This document shows, piece after piece, positions 30,836 through 37,701 of a stretch of DNA of 37,701 bases (positions are counted from its first letter, which is position 1; every line of letters starts with the position of its first letter). The DNA comes from an uncultured Oscillospiraceae bacterium. Its GTDB lineage: Bacteria; Bacillota; Clostridia; Oscillospirales; Oscillospiraceae. The notes under the pieces were generated by a model. The model did not search any database, was not told where the DNA came from, and worked only from the letters and a program-made list of their open reading frames with translations. The translations under genes were made by a program, and so were the position numbers. The DNA lies in NCBI GenBank assembly GCA_905205085.1, contig CAJLCG010000012.1, positions 1 to 37,701 on the forward strand. The letters run 5' to 3'.

Positions 30836-31099
30836 TCAGGTCAGCCCGGACTCCTTGGCCTGGCGGCTGATCCGCTCCACCAGCCGCGCCCCCTCCGGGG
30901 TGTTCATAAGCTGGTTCATCATCTCCATCAGTTGGCTGGCATCCCCTTTGGCCGCGGCCTGGGCCGCCTGCTGTACCCCACCCTTGGAGCGCAGCATGGC
31001 CACCAGCTGCTGGGCGTCTCCAGAGCCGGCCAGCCGGCGGATCGCCTCTCCGCTCTCGCCACGGAGCAACGACTCTTGATTTTTATTTTGACGCTGCAT
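30836..31099 (-). CDS. Uncharacterised 87-aa helical repeat protein
   Basis: This 87-aa soluble protein is of unrecognised family, with two internal copies of a short helical motif, SGDAQQLVAMLR (about 26-37) and KGDASQLMEMMN (about 51-62), each followed by a hydrophilic helix. The start is ATG 31099, with AAAAGGAGG eight bases upstream. It is the first gene of the three-gene cassette and is divergent from the phosphodiesterase gene, sharing a 63-bp intergenic region. A TATACT-like -10 is present there, but spacing to a TTGTCA -35 is 19 bases. Confidence 0.8.
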   Translation of the reverse strand: MQRQNKNQESLLRGESGEAIRRLAGSGDAQQLVAMLRSKGGVQQAAQAAAKGDASQLMEMMNQLMNTPEGARLVERISRQAKESGLT

Positions 31100-31162
31100 A
31101 CCCGATTCCTCCTTTTCTCACTTCGGTTTAGTATATGCGGCGCGACAGGTAAGGTGACAACT

Positions 31163-31621
31163 TTGAAAATCCTTGTTTTTTCCGACTCCCACCGCTCCCG
31201 TGCCGACATGCTCCAGGCCATTGAGGAGCAGCAGCCCGACCAGGTCATCCACCTGGGCGACCTCATTACCGACGCAGAGGAGCTGACCTACGTCTATCCC
31301 CGCCTGCCCATCTGCATGGTGCCGGGCAACTGCGACGGCTGGACCACCGAGCCCGCCAAGAAGCTGATCACCCTCCAGGGCAAAACCATTCTGCTCTCCC
31401 ACGGCCACCTGTGGCGGGTGAAGGGGAGCTACGACGCCGCCATCGCCGACGCCCACAAGGCCGGGGCGGATATCCTCCTCTTCGGCCACACTCATCGGGC
31501 CTACTGCCAGCGGCTGGAGGACGGACTGTGGGTAATGAACCCGGGGACCAGCCGCAGCAGCTACGGCACCATCCTCATCGAGGGCGGGGAAATCCAGTGC
31601 TCCCTGACCCGGCTGATCTGA
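31163..31621 (+). CDS. YfcE/MJ0936-family metallophosphoesterase
   Basis: This 152-aa calcineurin-like phosphodiesterase has the full two-metal motif set: DSH (8-10), HLGD around residue 30, PGNCD (NC-type Asn), LSHGH and FGHTH. Relatives hydrolyse phosphodiesters such as cyclic nucleotides or bis-pNPP; the physiological substrate is usually unknown. The start is TTG 31163, with AAGGTGA five bases upstream. Longer in-frame starts run through the divergent gene. It is 33 bp upstream of cls and may share a transcript. Confidence 0.92.
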   Translation: MKILVFSDSHRSRADMLQAIEEQQPDQVIHLGDLITDAEELTYVYPRLPICMVPGNCDGWTTEPAKKLITLQGKTILLSHGHLWRVKGSYDAAIADAHKAGADILLFGHTHRAYCQRLEDGLWVMNPGTSRSSYGTILIEGGEIQCSLTRLI

Positions 31622-31654
31622 CGTGTCCTGCAACGGAACGGAGGTGATCTGGCC

Positions 31655-33181
31655 TTGAAAAAAGTGTTGTATATCCTGTTTCACCGCTCGGTGGTGGTGG
31701 GGATGTCCCTGTTGGCCCAGGTGGTCACCCTCATTGTGATGATCATGTTTTTCTCCGGCCACACCCAGGGGTTTTACTGGTGCTGCATCGCCCTGAGCGT
31801 GGTGGCCGCCATGCTGATCTTGGGCAGCAGCATCGACCCGGCCTACAAGATCGCCTGGCTGCTGCTGGTGCTGCCCTTCCCGGTGTTCGGCGGCATCTTC
31901 TATCTGCTGGTGGGCGGAGGACACATCCCCAAGCGCATTACCCGGCGCATGAAGCGCATCGCGGAACAATCGGAGGAAAACCTAAAAGGGGACTTTAAGG
32001 CCGACGACCTGCTCCCCCTGGGAGAGGACGCCGCCAGCCAGGCCCGCTACCTGGAAAACTACGCCAACGCCCCCGCCTACACCAACACCGAGACCGAGTA
32101 TTTTTCCCTGGGCGATCTGGCCTTTCCCCGGATGTTGGAGGAGCTGAAAAAGGCCAAGCACTATATTTTTCTGGAATACTTTATCATTCAGCCCGGACAG
32201 TTCTGGGACAGCGTACTGGACATTCTGGAGGAGAAGGCCGCTCAAGGGGTGGAGGTACGCCTCATCTACGACGATATGGGCTGTATGTTTACCCTTCCCC
32301 GGGACTACAACAAGCAGATGGCCGCCCGTGGCATCCAGTGCCGGGTGTTCAACCGCTTTGTGCCGGTGATGTCCCTGCGCCTCAACAACCGGGACCACCG
32401 CAAGCTGATGATCATTGACGGCCAGGTGGGCTTTACCGGAGGCATCAATCTGGCCGACGAGTATATCAACCAGCACGAGCGCTTCGGCCACTGGAAGGAC
32501 AGCGTCATCCTGCTGGAGGGAGACGCTGTGTGGTCCATGACGGTGATGTTCCTGTCCATGTGGGACCACTGCTGCGGCTGGGAGGAGGAGTTTGACCGCT
32601 TCCGGCCCGCTCCCTCCCCCGCCCGGCCCTGGACAGGCTACGTCCAGCCCTACACCGACACCCCCCTGGACCAGGAGCCGGTGGGCCAGTCGGTGTACCT
32701 CAATATGATCGCCAAGGCCCGGAAGTATATCTATATCACCACCCCCTATCTGGTCATCGACGTGGCCACCAACACCGCCCTCTGCAACGCCGCCAAGTCG
32801 GGCGTGGACGTGCGCATCATCACCCCTCACATTCCCGACAAGCGCTACGTCTTTGAGGTCACCCGGGCCCACTATCCCCCGCTGCTGAAGGCGGGGGTAA
32901 AGATCTACGAGTACACCCCCGGCTTCATCCACGCCAAAAACTTTGTGGTGGATGACCGCTTTGCCGTGGTGGGCACGGTCAACCTGGACTACCGCAGCCT
33001 GTTTCTCCACTTTGAGGACGGCGTGTGGCTGTGTGAGGCCCCCTGCATCCACGACATCCGCGCCGACTTTGAAGCCACCTTGAAGGTGTGCGAGCGCATC
33101 TCCCTGCGCAAGCACCGCCGTCTTAACCCTCTGGTGCAGCTTTACCGCAACATTCTGCGGGTATTTGCCCCCCTGATGTAA
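31655..33181 (+). CDS. cls: Cardiolipin synthase
   Basis: This 508-aa membrane enzyme of the phospholipase D superfamily condenses two phosphatidylglycerols to cardiolipin. The N-terminal membrane part (helices about 13-33, 41-59 and 66-86) includes PLDc_N. The two HKD motifs are intact: HRKLMIID (248-255) and HAKNFVVD (426-433), each followed by the expected GG/N and D residues. The length is typical of bacterial Cls. The start is TTG 31655, with GGAGGTGA seven bases upstream. A perfect 15-bp terminator hairpin follows. Confidence 0.96.
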   Translation: MKKVLYILFHRSVVVGMSLLAQVVTLIVMIMFFSGHTQGFYWCCIALSVVAAMLILGSSIDPAYKIAWLLLVLPFPVFGGIFYLLVGGGHIPKRITRRMKRIAEQSEENLKGDFKADDLLPLGEDAASQARYLENYANAPAYTNTETEYFSLGDLAFPRMLEELKKAKHYIFLEYFIIQPGQFWDSVLDILEEKAAQGVEVRLIYDDMGCMFTLPRDYNKQMAARGIQCRVFNRFVPVMSLRLNNRDHRKLMIIDGQVGFTGGINLADEYINQHERFGHWKDSVILLEGDAVWSMTVMFLSMWDHCCGWEEEFDRFRPAPSPARPWTGYVQPYTDTPLDQEPVGQSVYLNMIAKARKYIYITTPYLVIDVATNTALCNAAKSGVDVRIITPHIPDKRYVFEVTRAHYPPLLKAGVKIYEYTPGFIHAKNFVVDDRFAVVGTVNLDYRSLFLHFEDGVWLCEAPCIHDIRADFEATLKVCERISLRKHRRLNPLVQLYRNILRVFAPLM

Positions 33182-33187
33182 CAAAAG

Positions 33188-33223
33188 CGCGGGACACAGA
33201 AGGTATCTCTTCTGTGTCCCGCG
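33188..33223. terminator. Bidirectional terminator between cls and rnmV
   Basis: Perfect 15-bp arms (33188-33202 and 33209-33223), 6-base loop, TTTCTTTT on the plus side and CTTTTGT on the minus side. It serves both converging genes. Confidence 0.9.
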
Positions 33224-33229
33224 TTTCTT

Positions 33230-33829
33230 TTATGTTTTCTCCAGCCCCAGCAGGTCCAGAGTCTCCTGGGCCGTATAGCAGGTGTTGAGCACCTCCAGCA
33301 GGGCGTTGGCACTCATATGCTCGGGCAGGGAGAGTTTTTTCAGCAGTTCCTGCCGCCGCTGGGCGCTGTCTGGCCGTCCGGTCAGTCCCGCCACAAACAG
33401 ATCTCCCTTAGTGAGGGCGGCGCCCCCCTTCTCGGGGCCTTCTCCCGTCCGAAAGGTGGCTCCCGCCCGGCGCAGCACCTCCTCCAGCACCTGTGGGGGC
33501 ATCCCTTCTACCCCCAGCTTGCCCTCTTTGCCCGCCTTGCGCTTGCGGCGCTCCTTGCCGTAAACATCGGGGATGTAGGCGTGCTTGAGGTATTTTGCCG
33601 GGATGGCCGCCTTGATGCGGTTGCGGATGACAAAGCCCGCTCCGTCCGAGTCGGTGAGGACGATCAAGCCACGCTTCTCCGCCGCCTTGCGCAGCAGAGC
33701 CATCCGCTCCGGGTCCTTGAAGATGCCAAAGCCCCGGGTCTCGATGATGAGGGTATCCACCACCTGGGAGAGGGTATTTTTATCGTAGCGCCCCTCCACG
33801 GCGATGGCCTCCTGTATTTTTATGTGCAT
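33230..33829 (-). CDS. rnmV: Ribonuclease M5 (TOPRIM, DUF4093)
   Basis: This 199-aa enzyme completes 5S rRNA maturation in Firmicutes. The N-terminal TOPRIM domain has the catalytic Glu in VEGRYD (11-16) and the acidic pair in TDSDGAG (59-65; Asp60, Asp62). The C-terminal DUF4093-type region has EGMPPQVLEEVLRRAG and TKGDLFVAGLTG. ATG 33829 has GAGGTGG nearby upstream; GTG 33838 is an alternative. It lies 10 bp after holA. In B. subtilis rnmV precedes ksgA; that gene is not seen here. Confidence 0.92.
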   Translation of the reverse strand: MHIKIQEAIAVEGRYDKNTLSQVVDTLIIETRGFGIFKDPERMALLRKAAEKRGLIVLTDSDGAGFVIRNRIKAAIPAKYLKHAYIPDVYGKERRKRKAGKEGKLGVEGMPPQVLEEVLRRAGATFRTGEGPEKGGAALTKGDLFVAGLTGRPDSAQRRQELLKKLSLPEHMSANALLEVLNTCYTAQETLDLLGLEKT

Positions 33830-33839
33830 GGCCGCCACC

Positions 33840-34901
33840 TCAGTACCGCCGGGCCGCCTTGGGCGCGGCGGGAGTGGCCAGCTCCAGCAGCAGGCCGGTG
33901 AGCAGCTCCTGGCCGTCCTGGCCGGTGGACTTCATAGCCAGGTCCACCTGGCCGCACCGCACCACCGCCTTGCGGCACCAGCCCAGGGTGAAGCGCCGGG
34001 CGCTGTTCACCAGCTTCTCCGCCGGATAGGGCTTGATGCCCCACAGGGCGGCCACATAGGACGGTCCTCTCCCCTGTTCCAGGGCCAGGCGGGCGGAGTA
34101 GAGCTGGCGCATCTGCCGCCCCAGGGACCACATGATCTTGATGGGAGGCTCCTGCATCTGGTAGAGCTCCCCCAGCACCGAGGCCGCCTGGTCAAACTTC
34201 CCCTCGCCGATGGCGTCGGTCATCCGAAAGACCACCGCGTCCAGCTGAGGCGTTGCCACCGCGTCGATGTCCTGGCGGGTGATGTGCACCCCCTTGGCAT
34301 AGGCCCCGATCTTCTCGATCTCCCCGATGAGGTTGGTCATCAGGTCGCCGCACAGGAAGATAAGGTCCAGGGCCAGCTTGGAGTCAATGTCCTTGCCCAG
34401 GGCCCGGAACCGCCGACGTACCCAGTCCACCAGATCTCCCTGGTCCTGGCGGACAAAGTTGACCACCGTCCCCGCCTGCTTGATGGCGGCGGAGAATTTG
34501 GTCCGGGCATCCATTTTAAAGGGGATGAGGTCAAAGACAAAGACCAGGCACACGTAGTCGGGCAGCTGGGCGAGGAGCTTGCCGTAGGCCTCCCGGTCCT
34601 TCTCCCCCGCCTTGAAGAGGTCAAAGTCGGTGACCTGGATGAAGGTACGCTCCGCCATCATGGGCAGACAGTCGATGGCCTCCTCCAGGGCGTGGGGAGA
34701 CATGTCCTTGGCGGCGATGGGGTGGAAGTTAAACTCCTCCAGCCCTCCGGCCAGTACTTTCTCCCGCAGCCTCCCCAGGTAGTAGTCCCGCAGGTAGGTC
34801 TCCTCCCCGTGGAGAAGGTAGAGCTGCCCCGGCGTCCCCGCCGACAGGTCCTTTTTCAGTTTCTGATATCCGGCCGTATCGGCCTTTGCTTTGGGGGGCA
34901 T
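33840..34901 (-). CDS. holA: DNA polymerase III subunit delta
   Basis: This 353-aa clamp-loader subunit opens the beta sliding clamp. Visible are the N-terminal LYLLHGEETYLRDYYLGRL (about 27-45, delta-family), CLPMMAERTFIQVTDFDLF, and a middle AAA-like domain (CLVFVFDLIPFKMDARTK and NFVRQDQGDLVDWVRRRF) with C-terminal helical domain LDAVVFRMTDAIGEGKFDQA and IMWSLGRQMRQLYSARL. The length is typical (about 340). AAGGAGG precedes ATG 34901. It lies 13 bp after comEC, a common Firmicutes arrangement, and before rnmV. Confidence 0.95.
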   Translation of the reverse strand: MPPKAKADTAGYQKLKKDLSAGTPGQLYLLHGEETYLRDYYLGRLREKVLAGGLEEFNFHPIAAKDMSPHALEEAIDCLPMMAERTFIQVTDFDLFKAGEKDREAYGKLLAQLPDYVCLVFVFDLIPFKMDARTKFSAAIKQAGTVVNFVRQDQGDLVDWVRRRFRALGKDIDSKLALDLIFLCGDLMTNLIGEIEKIGAYAKGVHITRQDIDAVATPQLDAVVFRMTDAIGEGKFDQAASVLGELYQMQEPPIKIMWSLGRQMRQLYSARLALEQGRGPSYVAALWGIKPYPAEKLVNSARRFTLGWCRKAVVRCGQVDLAMKSTGQDGQELLTGLLLELATPAAPKAARRY

Positions 34902-34914
34902 GGCGTGCTCCTCC

Positions 34915-37242
34915 TTATTCTTGGTTCTGGATTTCCGGTTCCGCCCCTACCCGCAGGGTGATTGTCCCCTGGAGATCGGTACGGTAGATGCGGCAGCCTG
35001 CCGCCGCCAGCCGCTCCAGGGTCTCCTGGGCGGGGGGGCCGTAGGAATTATGGTCGCCCACCGAGAGGAAGGCGTAGTCCGGAGCGGTTGCCGCCAGTAG
35101 CTGCTCCGAGGTAGAGGATTTGGATCCGTGGTGGCCCGCCACCAGCACCTCCAGGTCGGGCAGGGCGGCATGGGCCAGGAGCTGCTGCTCCACATCGGCG
35201 CCCATATCCCCGGTGATGAGCGTGTCAAAATCTCCGTTGGAAACCAGGCAGGTGAGGCCCGCCTCGTTGGTCTCCCCCGCGCCCAGCGGGGCATAGAGTT
35301 GGATGGTACGGTCCTGGCCCAGGGTGAGGAGGGTGTCCTCTCCCACTTCCAGCACCTCCACACCCTGCTCCTGGGCGGCAGAGAGAATTTCCTCCCGCAG
35401 GGGCTCCTCCTCCCCGGCGGCGGGGGGAATAGCCAGGGTATCCACTTGCACCCGCTTCAAAAGCTGGGTCACCCCATTGGCGTGGTCGGCATGGAAGTGG
35501 GTAAGCACCACCAGGTCCAGCCGCCCCACCCCGTAGTCTCCCAGGAAATCAGCGGCAATGTCTCCTGCGCTGTCGTAGGAGTCCCCGCCGCAGTCCACCA
35601 GGCACAAAAATTGGCCGCTGCGCACCAGTACGCTCTGCCCCTGGCCCACGTCCAGTACGGTGACCGCCCCGCTCCCCCACCAGAAGCTCCAGGCGTTGAG
35701 GAGCATGGCCAGGCACAGAGTGGTCACACCGCAGCAGGTGGGGATGATCCACCGCTTCTTTCCCGGTAGGATGGGGATGAGCATCAAAATGAGGTACACC
35801 AGCACCAGCCAGGCCCGGTAGTAGACGCTCTGGGTGGTGACAGCGGAGAAGGTAAGGCTGGACAGGCCGTCAATGACGGCGTTCAGGTAACACCCCAGGG
35901 GCGCAATGGGCAAAGCCAGCAGAACGGCCAGTTCCGGGACAAACACGCCCAGAGTTCCAATGAGCACCCCCGCCCCGAACAGAATACCCACCGCCCACAG
36001 GGTCAAAAGGTTAGACAGAGGCGCAATGAGGGAGACGGACTGGAAGTAGATGGCCGACAGAGGCACGGTAAACACCGAGGCCCCCAGGGTGGCGCAGAAG
36101 GTGGACACGATAAATTTGGGCACCAGCTGGATGGCCCACCATAGGGTCCACCGCTTGGCCGGACGGAAGGGAATGCGGGCCATCAGAGCGGTCTGGAGGG
36201 GCTGGGCACACAGGAAAATACCCGCCACGGCGGCAAAGGAGAGCTGAAGACCGATGTGGGCCGCTGAGAAGGGGTTATACAGCAGCAAAAGCAGCAGCGC
36301 CCCGCCCAGGGAGGTAAACTCGTCCCGCTCCCGGTAAAAGAGGGGGCCGATATGCAGCAGCAGAATCATTACCGCCGCCCGCACCACCGAGGGGGTGCAT
36401 CCGGCCGTGAGGGTAAACAGGATGGTCACCGGGATGGTGACCAGAGAGGCCAGCCGCCGCCACCCTCCAAACAGCATAGACAGCAGGCCCGCCAGAAAGG
36501 CCAGGTGCATACCGGACACCGCCACCGTGTGGCTCAGGCCTGCGCGCTGGAGGGAGGTGGTGAAGGGGTCGCTGAGGTTATCCCGGTTGCCCGTCACCAG
36601 CGCCTGCACCAGCCCGGACACGTCGCCAGGGAAGGCTTGGGAAATGCTCTCCTTCAGCGTCTGGGACCAGTAGGCGGGCCAGTCCCGCAGCGGGATATGG
36701 TCTGGGCGCTCCACCTCCAAGCGGCCGTAGGCTTGGCCGGTGAGAAAGATGCCCTTGGCGGTGTAGTAGGTGATCTCCTCCCCCGACGAGGCCTGGTCGG
36801 CCAGGGCACAGTGGGTCACCGTCTCGATCCGGTCCCCGGGGCGCAGGTCCGCGCCCTGGTCGTCCGCATAGAGCAGGATGGGCACCGTGACCCACCCCTC
36901 CGTGTCCGCCCGGGCCAGGACGGAAAAGCCGCCGTAGTCGGTCTCCTGGGGCCACTGGGACACGGTGGCAGTGAGGCGCACCGTCTTTTCATTCAACAGT
37001 TCCGCAGGCCGCCAGAAAACCCAGCTGTACCCGGCCGTCCACAGGCAGCCCAGAGCCAGGCCGAAGGCGGCGTACCGGGCCGTCCGCCCCCGGGGCCGTT
37101 TTCTCACTTGGGGCAGGAAGGTAAAACCAAAGGCCAGGGCAAAGCCGCACCCCAGAGGGAGCAGCAACGATTCCAGAGGCAGGTAATTGGCACAAAACAC
37201 CGCTCCAGCAAAGGAGAAGGACAGAATGGCCAGCATGCTCAC
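34915..37242 (-). CDS. comEC: ComEC/Rec2 DNA internalisation protein
   Basis: This 775-aa polytopic membrane protein forms the DNA-uptake channel in competent cells. It has an N-terminal hydrophobic cluster, an extracytoplasmic DUF4131/OB-like region (about 80-190), the Competence domain (LVQALVTGNRDNLSDP, HTVAVSGMHLAFLAGLLSML and TPSVVRAAVM), then a metallo-beta-lactamase domain near the C-terminus with VLTHFHADHANG (HxHxDH) and VAGHHGSK. The start is GTG 37242, with AAGGAGG eight bases upstream; ATG 37236 is an alternative. It heads the comEC-holA-rnmV operon. Other competence genes are outside the window. Confidence 0.95.
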   Translation of the reverse strand: MSMLAILSFSFAGAVFCANYLPLESLLLPLGCGFALAFGFTFLPQVRKRPRGRTARYAAFGLALGCLWTAGYSWVFWRPAELLNEKTVRLTATVSQWPQETDYGGFSVLARADTEGWVTVPILLYADDQGADLRPGDRIETVTHCALADQASSGEEITYYTAKGIFLTGQAYGRLEVERPDHIPLRDWPAYWSQTLKESISQAFPGDVSGLVQALVTGNRDNLSDPFTTSLQRAGLSHTVAVSGMHLAFLAGLLSMLFGGWRRLASLVTIPVTILFTLTAGCTPSVVRAAVMILLLHIGPLFYRERDEFTSLGGALLLLLLYNPFSAAHIGLQLSFAAVAGIFLCAQPLQTALMARIPFRPAKRWTLWWAIQLVPKFIVSTFCATLGASVFTVPLSAIYFQSVSLIAPLSNLLTLWAVGILFGAGVLIGTLGVFVPELAVLLALPIAPLGCYLNAVIDGLSSLTFSAVTTQSVYYRAWLVLVYLILMLIPILPGKKRWIIPTCCGVTTLCLAMLLNAWSFWWGSGAVTVLDVGQGQSVLVRSGQFLCLVDCGGDSYDSAGDIAADFLGDYGVGRLDLVVLTHFHADHANGVTQLLKRVQVDTLAIPPAAGEEEPLREEILSAAQEQGVEVLEVGEDTLLTLGQDRTIQLYAPLGAGETNEAGLTCLVSNGDFDTLITGDMGADVEQQLLAHAALPDLEVLVAGHHGSKSSTSEQLLAATAPDYAFLSVGDHNSYGPPAQETLERLAAAGCRIYRTDLQGTITLRVGAEPEIQNQE

Positions 37243-37274
37243 AGCCCTTCCCTCCTTCTCTCATTCTGCCCTCC

Positions 37275-37303
37275 ATTATAAAAGAATTTCCGGCCTGATA
37301 CAA
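37275..37303 (-). promoter_or_regulatory. Candidate promoter of comEC-holA-rnmV
   Basis: Minus strand: perfect TATAAT (37275-37280), a 17-base spacer and TTGTAT (37298-37303, weak -35). The leader is about 30 nt. Confidence 0.65.
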
Positions 37304-37346
37304 GAGAAGATGTCGAAGGGGGTCGAACGATGTCAAACCATAGCAA

Positions 37347-37372
37347 GCGGGGAGCCGGTTTCGGCTCCCCGC
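37347..37372 (-). terminator. GC-rich hairpin after folT
   Basis: Arms GCGGGGAGCCG and CGGCTCCCCGC (11 bp, loop GTTT) lie 10 bp past the stop codon of the partial gene. There is only a weak T-tract on the minus strand. Confidence 0.55.
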
Positions 37373-37382
37373 AGAGGAAACA

Positions 37383-37701
37383 TTAAAATACTTTGATGGC
37401 CCCGTCCACCTGCTTGGGAATGAGATTCATCCGCTGCAGGATGGGCAGCAGGGCCTGGAACAGCACGTACAGCACCGCCGCTTTGGGGATGATGGTGACC
37501 AAATTTTTGACCAGACTGGGCACAAACCAGGCCCAATATACCCCCCCGCGCATCATCACGGTCCACACGCTGCCCATGGCAGCATTGACCAGCAGATTGA
37601 CCAGCACGTTGGCCAGCACCAGCCGCCACACGGTGATCTTTGCCCGGTAGAAGCACAGGGCATATACCAGCACACCTGCCATGGTGGACAGGGTGTAGCC
37701 G
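37383..37701 (-). CDS. folT: Folate-type ECF transporter S component, C-terminal part (partial)
   Basis: The last about 106 residues of a membrane protein that runs off the window. Hydrophobic helices include STMAGVLVYALCFYR, VWRLVLANVLVNLLVNAAMG (typical of FolT-like S components) and LVTIIPKAAVLYVLFQALLPIL, ending in MNLIPKQVDGAIKVF. S components of this subgroup bind folate and couple to the EcfAAT energising module (family knowledge). Ligand specificity is not proven. The gene is minus-strand and upstream of comEC, but the hairpin at 37347-37372 separates them. Confidence 0.75.
   Translation of the reverse strand, partial: GYTLSTMAGVLVYALCFYRAKITVWRLVLANVLVNLLVNAAMGSVWTVMMRGGVYWAWFVPSLVKNLVTIIPKAAVLYVLFQALLPILQRMNLIPKQVDGAIKVF

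Noticed and set aside
31982..33184. 400-codon minus-strand frame opposite cls
   Set aside because: Shadow of cardiolipin synthase, whose two HKD motifs are intact on the other strand.
37298..37345. TTGACA-like box on the minus strand after folT as a promoter
   Set aside because: No acceptable -10 at 16-18 bases; the TATAAT at 37275-37280 pairs better with TTGTAT at 37298-37303.

Overview
The window looks like a chromosomal segment of a GC-rich member of the Clostridia, most likely Oscillospiraceae (Flavonifractor/Pseudoflavonifractor-like). The reasons are the AddAB helicase-nuclease, RNase M5, HflX, TagO/MnaA, strong AAGGAGG ribosome binding sites, many TTG/GTG starts, and the GC-rich codon use of the housekeeping genes. 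Taxonomy is inferred from gene content only.

Layout. (1) 1-2151: the 3' end of rpoD, an odd duplicated copy of the rpoD tail 200 bp downstream, the rpoD terminator, and an overlapping three-gene operon of an ECF-like sigma factor, a small membrane protein and a zinc-ribbon membrane protein. An ECF-type promoter candidate precedes it. (2) 2257-12571: a visibly AT-richer catabolic island bounded by hairpins. Nine minus-strand genes (SDR, HpaI-type aldolase, D-2-hydroxyacid dehydrogenase, TRAP transporter DctP-DctQ-DctM, ribokinase, SIS phosphosugar isomerase, FucU/RbsD mutarotase) diverge from a GntR/FCD regulator and a NanA/DapA-type aldolase. A consensus promoter with an inverted repeat at the expected start site lies between them. 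This is the best candidate for an undescribed pathway: uptake and breakdown of an unidentified sugar acid or sugar-carboxylate. (3) 12573-16472: a minus-strand run of an unknown protein, YigZ, a GNAT acetyltransferase, HflX and a flavin reductase-like protein, then rpmE (L31) with its own promoter and short structured leader. (4) 16486-25535: addB, a half-size EamA membrane protein and addA in one operon, preceded by gltX. (5) 25580-30060: divergent gltX/trpS promoters, trpS, then tagO-mnaA and a membrane-anchored exported protein. (6) 30066-31099: three coupled small genes of unknown function. (7) 31163-33223: a YfcE-like phosphodiesterase and cardiolipin synthase. (8) 33230-37701: comEC-holA-rnmV, and the 3' end of a folate ECF transporter gene.

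How the genes fit together. The flanks are housekeeping functions: translation, repair, replication, and envelope glycopolymer and phospholipid synthesis. The island appears to be self-contained. The TRAP system would import an acid, the SDR and hydroxyacid dehydrogenase would do redox steps, two unrelated pyruvate-type aldolases would cleave keto-acid intermediates, and the kinase/isomerase/mutarotase trio would feed a pentose or related sugar into the pentose phosphate pool. The GntR protein would sense an intermediate. No tRNA, rRNA, CRISPR array, transposase or integrase gene was seen.
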